The position numbers were made by a program, and so were the translations under genes. Positions 13,901-24,164 of a DNA stretch of 64,000 nt are shown piece after piece; position 1 is the stretch's first letter; each line of letters starts with the position of its first letter. A model generated the notes under the pieces. The model saw only the letters and a program-made list of their open reading frames with translations. It had not been told where the DNA came from and did no database searches. The DNA lies in NCBI GenBank assembly GCA_003260075.1, contig QLIY01000253.1, positions 62,001 to 126,000 of the forward strand, written 5' to 3'. The DNA comes from Phallusia mammillata (Eukaryota; Chordata; Ascidiacea; Phlebobranchia; Ascidiidae).

Positions 13901-16900
13901 ATATGTTTTAGGTGTTTTTATTATTAATGAGCACATTGTATTTAAACAACATTTATATTTGTGGATGAATCTGCACAAACGCTTCAGGGCTGATGCTAGT
14001 GTGAATATATGTTTATCTTAGCACAGTGGTTCCCAAACTTTTTTGAGCGCGACCCAAATCTGAACTGATATAAAATCTCACGACCCAAACCTCAAACAAC
14101 AAAAACTGTATTTTCCTTGTACAAATATTTACTCTTCCTTAATGAACGCTAACTGTTACATCTCCAAGTTCAGTTTCGCATGATTAACTTGTGATATTAT
14201 TACCCGTGCTATTACGTTACAATCGCCATATGCATAACAGTAAAATTGGAAGGCTATTGTCTGTATGTTGTAATGATTGGTCCATTTTACTGTACAACGC
14301 GGTCGAGTGAGGCTGTAGTTGGCTATGGCGATACTGCAGCTGGCTGCCATCAAAACTCTCAGAAAACCACTTATGATGCAATACTACGGGTTACTGAGAT
14401 GAAGCCACATAAAATGCTTATGATGCAATAATTCAGTCACGATGGAAAATTAAAAATACCTTAAAAATGAAACGTATGGGCAGAATTGAATCACCATAGC
14501 GCGACCCCTTTTTTGACCCTGCGCGGGGGGGGGGGCTTATGATGTGACTTTCAGTAGCTCAGATGGTAAGGCATGAGTCCTGAAAAGACACCTGTCATGG
14601 GTTCGAATCCCACCGCAGGGTATATTTTCTTGCCTATGCCTATCCACATGGGAATGCTTGGGAGACCTGCTTTATTGGGTATGACACCTTCAATAGGCCT
14701 GGCATACTAACATTTATACTCAGTATGCCTGCGATTTAACAGTAAAAACTGTCATAATTTACAAACTTAAGCGGGGGGGGGGGCAGATCAATCGTTGAAC
14801 TGACAATACTCTACTACGAAGCTGACATGTGCAGCATAGAAGGCAGGCAACGGTACTTATGATGCGACTTTCAGTAGACTCACCACTGAGCCTGAGTAGC
14901 TCAGATGGTAAGGCATGAGTCCTGAAAAGACACCTGCTGTGGGTTCGAATCCCACCTCAGGGTATATTTTCTTGCCTATGCCTATCCACTTTGGAATGCT
15001 TGGGAGACCTGCTTTATTGGGTATGACACCTCCAATAGGCCTGGCATACTAACATTTATACTCAGTATGCTTGGGGGGGGGGAAATCAGAGCCAATATTT
15101 GTGTATAAAACATAACTACGTTTCGACAATTACCTTCATCATCATCAGGTCATCAGAATTAAAAGCAACAGAAGGCATGCAAAAGGTTACCTACCATTAA
15201 TCTTTCCCTCCAAGTCGGCCTGCATGGTTGCAAACTGTTTAGTGTAATATTCCCTTTGCTCTGGGGTGATACACCAGGGGTCCTGAAAATCATTGCTACC
15301 ATCGTGTGGCTCCATATGGATGCCTTCTTCTTCCCTTGAGGCATTTCTATGCCGAGATCCAACATCAGAAGTTTGGTAACTGGGAACTGAGCCTTGATTG
15401 GTAACAATCGAAGATTCACTTAAAGCAGGCTTGGGTATAGTTGCATGCTGATTGCTACTTGTGTTTACTGTGGGTGTGGAATGATAACTTGGCACAGACT
15501 GTGCAGGTTTAATTGGAGTGTTGGTTACAGGGGGTATTTCCTGAGCAGTAAGTCTTTGCTGTTGTCCTGGCGTGTTTTTTGTTGCTCTCCCTGCGTCCTG
15601 TTTGGATGCTCCTTCTGAAAATGGTGTCCACTGTTTTTCGGTTGCTGCTGCCCAAGGAGATTGGCCAGCTTGGAAATTGTTGTTTGCTGCAAAAAAAATA
15701 ATATGGTTTAAAGTTGATTGTTAGAACAGTTGTGTTTTGGGGGTGTACGTATGATTTTAAGGGGGCAGCAAATGGAGGCAGGTATTTCTAGTTTACCCAA
15801 ACAAATATAAAGCTTTCTAAATATTTTTTTTTACTAAAATACCAATTTCCAAACACATTTGTTCAGACCAAATTAGCAGCAATTCTACATCTGTATTTCT
15901 CTTAATTTTTAAAAATCCTAAATTTTCAACAAAACCATAGCTCTTCAATTTTTCGTGTCGTATTCGCAGACTATTGTTTTGTGATTACTGGCCATAAAAC
16001 AAGTTTGCAAATGGGCCATTGGACCAGGCAAAAATCTTAGACACAACTTATCCAACAGTAAGTTTGAGCCAAAAAACATATCTGGACAAGGAAAGAAAAA
16101 CAGGTCAAGGAACACTGACACAGACAGTCAACTTTACAAAAAAAAAACTAAAAAAATGCTTATACAAATCTATGCAAGAAATAAACAAATTTCATTTTAT
16201 TACTCATTTGAAGCAACCCAGCACCACTTCCAGAACTTGCATGTTCAGCCATATAGGAGCAAAAACTTGAACTCCGACTGGAATCCCAGCTTTTGCTAAT
16301 ACTTCCGCTGCGTAGCGTCTTGGCTGGAATATTAATAGCAGAGCTTGACATGTCAGACCTAACTGCACATGGAACTGAATTAAAACTTGTAGAATGTGAA
16401 AACATGCCTCCAGAAATTAAACCATCCTTTTCTTTTTTCGGGATAGCTGACATTACAACTCGTTTTAATCTACCAATTAATGGGGACATTTTTGATGAGC
16501 TTCTATCTGGCTGATCAGTTGGAAGAGTTTTATTGACTTTTGCATTCTCCTTTTCACATGAGTTTTCTTTTGAAAACACCGATGAAGGCCAAGAAAAGCT
16601 TAAAGTGTCTTTTCCAGCTATAGGTGATGATTCTTCACTACTAAAATCTGTTGCAGGGATGTCATCCAATGGCAAAGGAGATAATTTTATAAAATCGCTG
16701 TTGGGACCAAAACCAGGAGCTCCAGGTGAAAGAGCATCAGAAATTGAGTAGGTTTGAGGTTTCTCGGTTTTCTTTACATCTTTAACTTCTACCGCATTTA
16801 CTTTAGGCTTGTTCTTGTCTTTGAACAGAGACTGAGGGCTCCAATGAGACCTTAACCTAAGTTTGCTAGCTTTTACACTTTCCATGTCTTCTGTTATCAG

Positions 16901-19900
16901 TTGAGCATCTGATCTTCTTCGTGAATCAACATCAGTAGAATATTCAGCAATATTTATTCCACCTAGCTGAGGCACATTTTTCAAAAGGTTGTTTAATGCT
17001 GGGCTATTAAAACTGCTTCCAAAGGCACTTGCTGTAGTGTTGGTATTGTCATCATGTTCTTGGGTCTGTTTATTTAAGACATTGCTGTTAACAGTACAAA
17101 ATCTGCGACCACCATATCCAACTTGAGTGTTTTGACTGCAGGTTGTTGTAGCACTTGAGGAAGGTAAGCTGGGGTAAGTATCTAAACGCGCTGTGCTTTT
17201 ATTCTCATTTTCACCACATTTGAAATTCTGACGTTTACGAAGCTTGGTATGTGCAGATTTCTGACGCCGGAGGTCAAAACTTCCTGTGCTCTTGGAAAAC
17301 ATGTTCTTTGGTTCCTGGTTTGCTATACTTTTGTGTGAAAGTCTTGGAGTAAATTTGTTCATGCTGTAAGCAACATCATCGGAACTTAATGATTTTATTA
17401 CTGGTTTCTTCATTTGGCTGTTATTGGGGCTTGATTCGGCATCAAAATGCAGAACAATATCAGGCATATTGGTTGAATATGTTTTGTCAATCAAATAAAA
17501 TGTATCTGTTGTAACTGCTTCAAAGTAAGCAAAAATCAAATTATCTTGAAATCAAGGAGACTCAAATATCACCTAAATGCACACATAAATTCCTTTAAAA
17601 ACTAATTTCATATCAATGTATCACCTCAACAAAAACCATACCGAGCAAATTTTCAAACTATCATGGAACCAACTAAGAATGGAAAAGATTTTCCAAGCAA
17701 CGAAATCTGCCGATAATAATATTATGGAACCAGGTAGGCTTGAATATCAGATGAATGTACACAAAAATCCTTTCGAACTAATTTTGTCTACATATTACCT
17801 TAAACATAACTGTACTGTTCTATTTTTTCATTTTTGTGTTAATTTATCTCATTGAGTACATATATCTCATCATAAAAAAGTATTATGTTTTGACTATTTT
17901 TTTATCTTGACTTAAATACATATCTCACAAAAGGTAATGACTACCTATTTATGCTTGTCATTTATCAATTTCTACAGACACATCACACTAACTGCATTAG
18001 AATCTTAGTCAAAATATCATGAACAAAACACCTTAACTGCTCCCCACTATTACCTCAAATAATAGTTAGCTGTTGGCATGGCCTATTCATCGACCAGAGC
18101 ACTATTTTATTTTTCCCACAGCAAGACAGGATAGGCATTCAGTGAGCGTGACTGGACCACAAAAGGAAAAGGGTGTTACCCTTTCCTGTGAGGGTGATGA
18201 CCGATTTAACCGTTTCCCAACAAAACACAGTGACATGTAATTATTTTATTGATATTATTTTGGGATCAAAAGACCAAATCACAACATAAACAGGATATGG
18301 GAGTTGTTTAAGGTGATTTAAAAAGTGTTCTTTTAATATTGAAATAAACAATATTTTTAAAATTGTAACATAGTTTTACTTTGAAACAGTAGTATATTGT
18401 GTTTCCTAATCTTTTATTTTTTTCTAAGTAACTGAAGTAACTGATCATAAACAGCACCAAATTGCCATCAGTGGTATCCAACCTTGATTGAAAATGACCA
18501 AAATGTTTTTAAACTGATTTTTTTTTATACATGGATGTGCTAAGTTGCATTGACTATTATCGAAACAATAAAGGTACTCAAACATTTAAGCTCAAGAAAA
18601 GAAAAACATATTTAGGATCAACATCTCAACAATTTTCATAACAGGCTGTACTTATGTCGAGCAACTAATTTGTCTCCCAAAAACATGGACACTGTTATAT
18701 TTTAAAGCCATATAGTAACATATAATTTTTTGCAAAAAATGGCTACATGTTGATTCTTTTCATAAACAAACAGGTGACAAAAAATTCTTAAGTGAACCAA
18801 CTTTAAGTCGACCCATTCAATATATCAAGCGTTCAATGATATTTTTTATTTGCTCTAATTGATAATAATTATGCAGCTCAAAAATTTACTGATTGCAAGA
18901 ATTCTTTCAATATTGCAAAGTAAACCAGTCAACACATGTTTTACAGGTGTACCATTTTTCAACATATTGCCTGAAAAATCTGAGTGCATTTGAACTTGCA
19001 CTTCAAATTTCAGTCCAGAAACAGTAAAATAAAATGTATGCAACAAACATTTAGGTAAGTTTTGCAGTTGTGTGGAATAACCAAAAAGTCCTAAATGCAT
19101 CATAAGCACAAAATATGATCTTAACTGTTGCCAGTTTAGTTAGAACCAAAAGTAATAAACCCTTCAACATTCTTGAAAGTAAAATCATACGGCTTTAACA
19201 TAATAGCCAGAAAAGTACCTGCCCTTGGTGTTGTGTAAAGTGTAAACATATTAATTGGCACTCCCACAGGCAGCACACTCAAGTAAAATGCAAATTTTCT
19301 GACGTTATGCAGCTTTCATTGGACTGTAGCCACATCTTGGAGAGAAGATTGACATTTTAAAAAAAAGTTTTATATACCTGGTTGTGAGTGGACTGGACTA
19401 TCATCAAACGAAAGCCAACCACGCTGATGGGACTCTGCACCATTCTGTGAAGATTTCGGATTTGGTGTTGTCATCTTGTTCAGGGGTTTTACTTTTGGGG
19501 TCTCCATATGCTGCACAGGGGGCGTAGCTGAAGTTGGGGACAGTGGGGGTGATGTGACATTTGGCGTATGATGTCGTCCCTTGTTTATATGGTGTATCTA
19601 ATAAACATAATAAATTAAGCACACATATGAAAACCCCATTAACTTTATGGTAAAGACTTGGGATCTAGCCAGTTTGTACAATAAAAGTAGCATACAGAGG
19701 AATGGCAGTTGTTACAAAATATCAACACAGTTGTTATTGACATGGTATTATTCTATGAGGCTGTGTAAATAATCCTTGTATACACTCATGATATTATTAG
19801 TGTTAGATAACTTGCTTGACATTTAACATGTTAAATTTGCCATTTAATGAGCATTAGAGGCAATTTGTTTAACCTATTGCACATATATAAGTCAACAGGT

Positions 19901-20190
19901 ATCTTTTAATAAATATTATTTCTTTGTATTCTTTTATTTTATTTTATTTTTTGTTTTTCCTAAAGGTCACTGGCGCATGAAGTCATAATGCACATTGAGA
20001 CACATGAACTGTTTCAATGCAATATACTATAAACAATCAGAAAAACATATGTTTCAAAATCCTGTAGATATAACTTATGTTGTGGAGATGACATACCGTT
20101 ATTGGTTGAAGTCTTGGCACAGCTTGGCCCTCCATGGGGCAGTTTGTTGTGACAAAAGATAACAGCACAACACGATAGTACTTGGAAAAT
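1922..20190 (-). CDS. REPS1: REPS1/REPS2-type EH-domain endocytic adaptor, 5' end missing
   Basis: Adaptor linking RalBP1/Ral GTPase signalling to clathrin-mediated endocytosis. Sixteen coding exons with matching phases, in transcript order: 20190-20097, 19597-19378, 17517-16204, 15686-15195, 13575-13512, 12519-12347, 11489-11427, 8864-8767, 7271-7049, 6547-6452, 5991-5844, 5174-4913, 4331-4157, 3612-3533, 2559-2435, 2090-1922. About 1,265 residues are recovered, against roughly 800 in human REPS1. The second EH domain spans 15.2-12.3 kb: a DPW motif, [16 protein letters not shown], the calcium-loop-like [13 protein letters not shown] and [14 protein letters not shown]. Next come [10 protein letters not shown], proline-rich PPPRP repeats, FADFSNF, and a C-terminal coiled coil ([13 protein letters not shown], ending RPFTQ) that in the family binds RalBP1. 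The 20.1-kb exon looks like the tail of a divergent EH1; the exons for the rest of EH1 and the start codon were not found. Family assignment is very secure; REPS1 versus REPS2 cannot be decided. Confidence 0.95.
3737..3942. mobile_element. Tigger/pogo-like MITE in a REPS intron
   Basis: About 206 bp, flanked by TA dinucleotides. The right end reads GGAGGTTTACTG-TA and the left end TA-CAGTCGGTTAATCCGGAC, imperfect inverted copies of the CAGTAAACC-type terminus typical of pogo/Tigger elements. The internal 'CCGGATTAACCGAC' repeats the left end in inverted form. A cleaner relative lies at 54131-54230. No transposase. Confidence 0.65.
7540..8760. repeat. cluster of repeated REPS-intron segments separated by G10 runs
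   Basis: The segment 'ttcaacagttctgcctgatatg' and its surroundings occur four times (near 7620, 7815, 7950 and 8530), interleaved with G runs at 7651-7660, 7937-7946 and 8173-8184. Other shared pieces are 'actatgcctggcag' and 'tgcatgcctttttgg/agtcaccacag'. An n is present at 8505. Copies differ by a few percent. They lie between REPS exons 7049-7271 and 8767-8864 and look like allelic fragments rather than array DNA. Confidence 0.8.
8993..10306. repeat. repeated REPS-intron segments with G-run junctions
   Basis: A 130-bp segment at about 8995-9126 recurs at about 10172-10306 with two or three differences. Another of about 116 bp at 9283-9398 recurs at 9511-9627. A 47-bp piece at 9454-9500 recurs at 9776-9822. 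G runs of 10-12 bases (8981-8992, 9127-9136, 9271-9281, 9501-9510) sit exactly at the breaks between copies. Confidence 0.8.
10744..11164. mobile_element. 421-bp hAT-like MITE with perfect 8-bp target duplication
   Basis: Left end TAGTGATGGGACGATACC and right end GGGTACTCGTCCCATCACTA are terminal inverted repeats. CTCGTTTC is duplicated directly outside both ends (10736-10743 and 11165-11172), the 8-bp signature of hAT insertion. The interior is rich in gagtaccgataccgag-type repeats. Inserted in a REPS intron. A 143-codon open frame on the minus strand runs through it and beyond but has no protein features. Confidence 0.93.
11918..12082. repeat. 75-bp segment present twice around a G10 run
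   Basis: About 75 bp (ctagcagcagtaaraacatt ... ctcatgttcattgg) occurs at 11918-11994 and 12007-12082, the copies separated by the G run at 11993-12002. A similar arrangement lies around 13250-13261, where pieces of 13111-13249 recur at 13261-13482. Confidence 0.8.
14034..14515. mobile_element. hAT-like element, right end not intact
   Basis: Begins CAGTGGTTCCCAAACTTTT followed by GAGCGCGACCC, a classic hAT-type terminus. The other side has 'gcgcgacccctttttt' near 14500 and then breaks into a G11 run at 14525-14535, so no target duplication can be read. The segment 14150-14300 is similar in reverse complement to about 28430-28590, so at least two members of this family are in the window. Confidence 0.65.
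14548..14729 (+). mobile_element. tRNA-derived SINE, copy 1
   Basis: The 5' part resembles a tRNA, with a box A (TAGCTCAGATGG) and a box B (GGTTCGAATCC). It is followed by a non-tRNA body (tatattttcttgcctatgcc ... ctcagtatgc). The anticodon-loop position reads CTGAAAA, suggesting a GAA (Phe-like) ancestor. The acceptor stem pairs poorly here. This suits a SINE better than a functional tRNA gene. Confidence 0.7.
14890..15070 (+). mobile_element. tRNA-derived SINE, copy 2 (better preserved tRNA head)
   Basis: The head 14890-14963 has GCCTGAG at the 5' end pairing with CTCAGGG at the 3' end except the first pair, T-arm GTGGG-TTCGAAT-CCCAC, and a seven-base anticodon loop with GAA. The D and anticodon stems contain mismatches. 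The same 3' body as copy 1 follows to about 15070. The two copies lie between G10-11 runs (14525, 14773, 15073), so they may be one locus represented twice. Confidence 0.7.
16204..17517 (-). CDS. 438-residue exon of the REPS gene (insert between EH1 and EH2)
   Basis: Single 1,314-nt open exon that keeps phase with the exons on both sides: 19378 leaves one base, and 16204 leaves one base for 15686. It encodes a Ser/Asn/Lys-rich, probably disordered segment with scattered basic patches ([28 protein letters not shown]) and no domain I recognise. Human REPS1 has under 200 residues between its EH domains, so most of this exon is extra. The acceptor reads GAAGCAG, a NAGNAG tandem acceptor that could add or drop one alanine. 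The reading frame is open upstream only to 17539 and has no ATG at its start, which supports an internal exon. Confidence 0.85.
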
Positions 20191-21306
20191 CTAAGGAAAT
20201 AAATCTGAAGAAACAATCACCAGTTTACATACAATTTCAGGAACCACACGAATTGAAACATAACATAGAACAAATATTTTGTTTTGCTACTAACATCAAA
20301 GAATTTTGTTGGACATGCTTTTAAATATTGCGCATATTAAAACTATTTTTGGAGCACAATTGACCTTATTATTAAAAACTCACAAAACAAAATTTGGTCA
20401 AGCATGTCTCAGGAAACCAAACTACTTAAATCTTAACTGCATTAAATTTTAACACAATCTTCCCCAATGATTGATTATGCACTCACTAAACAAGTAAATA
20501 TGTATTATTTGGATCAAACAACCTTGTTTGTAGCACATTAATGCAGTATATATATTTTTTATAAAATTATAGTACACCATATTTTGAAACCCACAGTTAT
20601 AATAACTAACAAAACCAGCATGGAAAACACTACTGCTTACTAATACTTTCACTATATGCATTAAATAAAACTGTTGTTTAAATAGGAAATATACCGGTAA
20701 AGCATTTTTCTGTTCTTTACATCAAGTGTGTCAAACAACAAACATTACTAACTGCCTGAACGTATCCTCTAAAACACGCAATAATGACAAAAACAAAAGA
20801 TAAACACTTTCAAGTTAATTTTGCGTTATGAGTCATTAATGCTAACGTAACCTACAAAATATACAGTTGCTATTTGCTTGCCAATTACTTCAACACCCCG
20901 ACGTACGATAAAAACTTATTTGGTTTTTGGCTGTGGTCATTGGAGCGTAACAAATAGCAAATTAGACAATAATTCTCACATTGGTTCATTCGCTATTGGC
21001 TTGAATATTTGTAAAGTTCAGTAAAATTGATGGAAGCAGTGGCGAAAATATATGTACATGAGATAAACTAGTATATTACAAAGCCAAATAAGTAAACAAT
21101 ATGTGGATGAAGTTTGAAACTACATTGTCGTTGGAGAGAAACTACTTGGCGGGAGAAAACGTGAAATTAGCGCATTCTCGGTCTGGTCCAAACTAAAACT
21201 GGTGACCCACAAAAACAAATTTTACATCTTTGCGCGGATTTTGAGATAATTAAATCGCATTGAAATTTTATACAAAACTTGCATAACAATTAGTGAGGTC
21301 TATTTT

Positions 21307-21507
21307 ATGTTTCCTAATTTCGTCTTAAGAAAACCTCAAAATCAGTGGCGTGGCCAGAACAAAATTATCGAAGAGGTCAAAAATTTTGCAAATATGTTGC
21401 AGTTTGGTAAAAACAGCGAGCTGTTGGACGAAAAAGTGCATTTCAGAATTGTGGCTACTTTATTGCTCAGAAAACGCTCATATCTAGGTATAAACTCACT
21501 ATGGTAA
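21307..21507 (+). CDS. possible small ORF or first exon, unidentified
   Basis: ATG frame of 66 codons rich in Lys, Arg and Leu. The frame crosses a possible donor (ctag-GTATAA near 21485), so it might be a first exon divergent from REPS. I recognise no family and found no matching downstream exon. It could easily be chance. Confidence 0.2.
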   Translation: MFPNFVLRKPQNQWRGQNKIIEEVKNFANMLQFGKNSELLDEKVHFRIVATLLLRKRSYLGINSLW

Positions 21508-23658
21508 CCTGTAGCCTACTTCATCAAGGCCCAGAAATGATTTTGAAATTGCTCACACAGGTGCATTGCATTGTAACTTAACCCGTAATATTATGGGATA
21601 CAGGTGCTGCTTATAAGAACTGCAAGTGTACATTTTGTTACCAAATGAGCGAAGCACAAATTTTCTGATAACATAACCCAGTTAAATCGTATAAATGAGC
21701 TAGCGCTCATCAACTTTCGTAGGCTTCAAGGCGTTGTCAAGAATAAAGTGGCCTGTGGCATTTTCAGGCCATGAATTAAAAAAAGCAGCCCAAGGCAACA
21801 AAGTTCTTAAAAGAGCGCACTTGTAGGGCAAAAGACGTGTCAGCGATTAAGAACCAAAACTAATCTAACCTATTTTATTACGGTTGTTGGTTGTTTACTT
21901 GTCATTGGTGCGGCACATATGCTTGTACACCTGACAATAATCCTTTAAATTAGGCTAAATGTTTTCGGACCCATTAACTTTAACAGTCTTTTGGATAAGG
22001 CATATTGCTACAATTCATAAGTTATGTTTTAAACAAAATATAAATTATCGTTAAAAGATCATTGTATGGTTAAAATCCGAAACCTGCGAAAAACGCCTAC
22101 TTACAAGTGGTTCTAAAAGATTGTTTTGTATATTTCTTTCGCACAAACTTCTTCACCGTTAAATCCATTCCAAAACGTGTCTTATCATTAGAACGGCAGC
22201 GATATTTGCCTTCCCAAAATATTGGTGTATATAAGTGAAAAACAAATTTTCTCCCAGAAATAAAAAAGACCTTTCATATTGAGCCAAGTGACAACTGTTT
22301 AAAAAGCAATTTGATTGACAGTTCGGGGATTCCATATACGTCGGTTCTAAACCTTTTTAGGCTCGCGGACCGGTAAATTTCAAAAAACACCTTTGTGGCC
22401 CGTAGTTCTATAGATTCTAAACTTAGAAGTAATAAATAGATTAGATATGTGATATTTCAGGAACTGCAAAGCGTATTTAAAGCTACATGGCGGATATCTT
22501 TTATCACGTTCACACGGACAGGCGGATATCTTTTATCACGTTCTTCGTCGGGGATTTTTATAGCCTACTAGACTAATTAGTAGTTCTGTGAAGTAAAGCA
22601 AGTGACAGGGGAAATAAGTTTCCTCCCGGAAATTTACATGCGACAAATAAACCGGGCTTTTGGCTACGTCAAAAGTTTAGTGGGTTTTGATGGAGTATAC
22701 AAGCAGTATACTGTCTCGTTTTTATCTTAACGCAAACGAACAGTTTGGGGACAGAAAATTAGACCTATCTTAGCATGTTTGTCGCTCAAAAGTCAGAATT
22801 TAGATAAAACAGGGTTTTTCTGCAGTGGTCCTTTGAAAAATAAACATGGTAATTTGCTGTTTTGAGGTGAACTCATTTCAGTTTCATACTCAGTGAATAG
22901 CACAATTCAATCAAGAAGTAAAAACAGCTCATTTTCAGCCAAAACTTGATATGTTTAGGGTTCGCAATAGGGTCTGTGAAAAAGTTTGCCGAAACCTGTT
23001 CTAAATCCGTCTTTGTGTGGGTTCGAATAGTTTAACAGTGAAGTTTTGTTTATCAGTACATGTGCGTCATTGCCACAACGTTAAAGTTCGTGATATTGCG
23101 TTTATACCGGTTTAGAAAAATAACGAAGTTTTGAAACTATGATCATCTGGGCAACGAAAACGAAATACGGTCTACCGTGCAAAACGAGTTTTGCAACGAA
23201 CAGTTGATTTCTCAGCACGTTTTCGCACCAGGTTTGTGACGAAAACGAGGTGAACATCAAGTACACGTGACATAGCTCAGCAACGTACGAAAAACTCCGC
23301 GAAAAAGGCGAAGGAAAAACGCAACGGTTCGTGCATGCTATAAGCTCGATAGGACGTTGTCACAATCTATCAACTTTCAAGCAACCGGCTATAGTTATTT
23401 AGAACGGATTTTCTAACCCAGAACAAAAACAAGACATACTCAGCCCTTAGAATCAAGACAGTTGAAATCATTAGGCGGGAAAACCAGACCGATAAATGGT
23501 AAATTATAGGTTAGGGTAAGGAGTTTGTTAGTTCATTTAAGGCTGATGAAATATTATTTGAAGTTTGGGTTAGAGACTTTCGGCATCGTGTGTTGATCCT
23601 TTTTTTGTGTACTGTCCACTGTTACGGCCTGTCTGCTGTGCGGAACAACAGCCTAACA

Positions 23659-23980
23659 CAGGGGTGGGCAACCATGCGGCCCTTCATTAAAGCTTGTGCG
23701 GCCCGCAGAGACGCTTGGATTNCTGGTAAATTTTCGTTTGGCGATAAAAAATGTGTGACGTCACTATGTGCGTGACGTATCCGCGCGTTGACTTAGCTAA
23801 TTATACGCAAAAGTCATTGACGTACGTGCTGCTAGAATCAAATACGAATTATACTTGTAGTTAAGCATATTTGGTAAGAAACAAAGCAAAATCACTGTGT
23901 GTGATGCACATGTGCGGCCCTCGATCCATTTTTGACATTTATAATTGGCCCTACAGTATAACAAAGGTTGCCCACCCCTG
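23659..23980. mobile_element. 322-bp hAT-like MITE with perfect 8-bp target duplication
   Basis: Left end CAGGGGTGGGCAACC and right end GGTTGCCCACCCCTG are perfect 15-bp inverted repeats. GCCTAACA is duplicated on both sides (23651-23658 and 23981-23988). Subterminal 'gcggccc' motifs are shared with other hAT MITEs. Positions 23723-23831 are identical to an intron segment of the fucosyltransferase-like gene (29875-29983). One n at 23722. Confidence 0.95.
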
Positions 23981-24134
23981 GCCTAACATATTGGGCTACA
24001 TGGAAGTTAGTTTTGTCAAACATTTAACTGGTTGATCGGGTGTATATTCAAACTGCGTAAAAATTGGATTTCTTCAGAAAGGGTATTTAGACATTGAACT
24101 AAATACCAGGATTAATTGTTTATCAATAATCGCT

Positions 24135-24149
24135 TTGCTTGTTTTTCAG
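24135..24149 (+). promoter_or_regulatory. splice acceptor just upstream of the ATG (5' UTR intron or spliced-leader site)
   Basis: A T-rich tract ending TTTTTCAG sits 15 bases upstream of the start codon at 24165. It implies either a 5' UTR intron or trans-splicing of a leader, which is common in tunicates. A similar acceptor precedes the PSMC2 start. Sequence alone cannot separate the two options. Confidence 0.5.
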
Positions 24150-24164
24150 TCATCAAGTTAAAAA

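Larger units (their letters stand above)
12347..15686 (-). other. second EH domain of the REPS gene (exons 15195-15686, 13512-13575, 12347-12519)
   Basis: These three exons together encode EH2. The first supplies the lead-in [17 protein letters not shown] and ends with one base of a glycine codon. The 64-nt second exon gives [22 protein letters not shown], splitting the tryptophan codon. The third gives [33 protein letters not shown] and ends after a VPG-type linker. The tryptophan of the NPF-binding pocket (HIW-ELSD) and the acidic loop residues [12 protein letters not shown] are present, so the domain should be able to bind NPF and calcium as in the family; this is inferred, not shown. Confidence 0.95.
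20191..24164. other. intergenic region between REPS and the IL-17R-like gene
   Basis: Should contain the missing REPS 5' exons on the minus strand; I could not identify them. On the plus strand 21307-21507 is a 66-codon ATG frame without recognisable similarity. A 31-bp direct repeat lies at about 22490-22542. A hAT-like MITE occupies 23659-23980. A degenerate hAT-type left end (cggttctaaacctttttaggctcg) is near 22351. Confidence 0.5.

Noticed and set aside
14890..14963. functional tRNA-Phe gene
   Set aside because: Mismatches in the acceptor, D and anticodon stems, plus a shared 3' body in both copies, indicate a SINE head.
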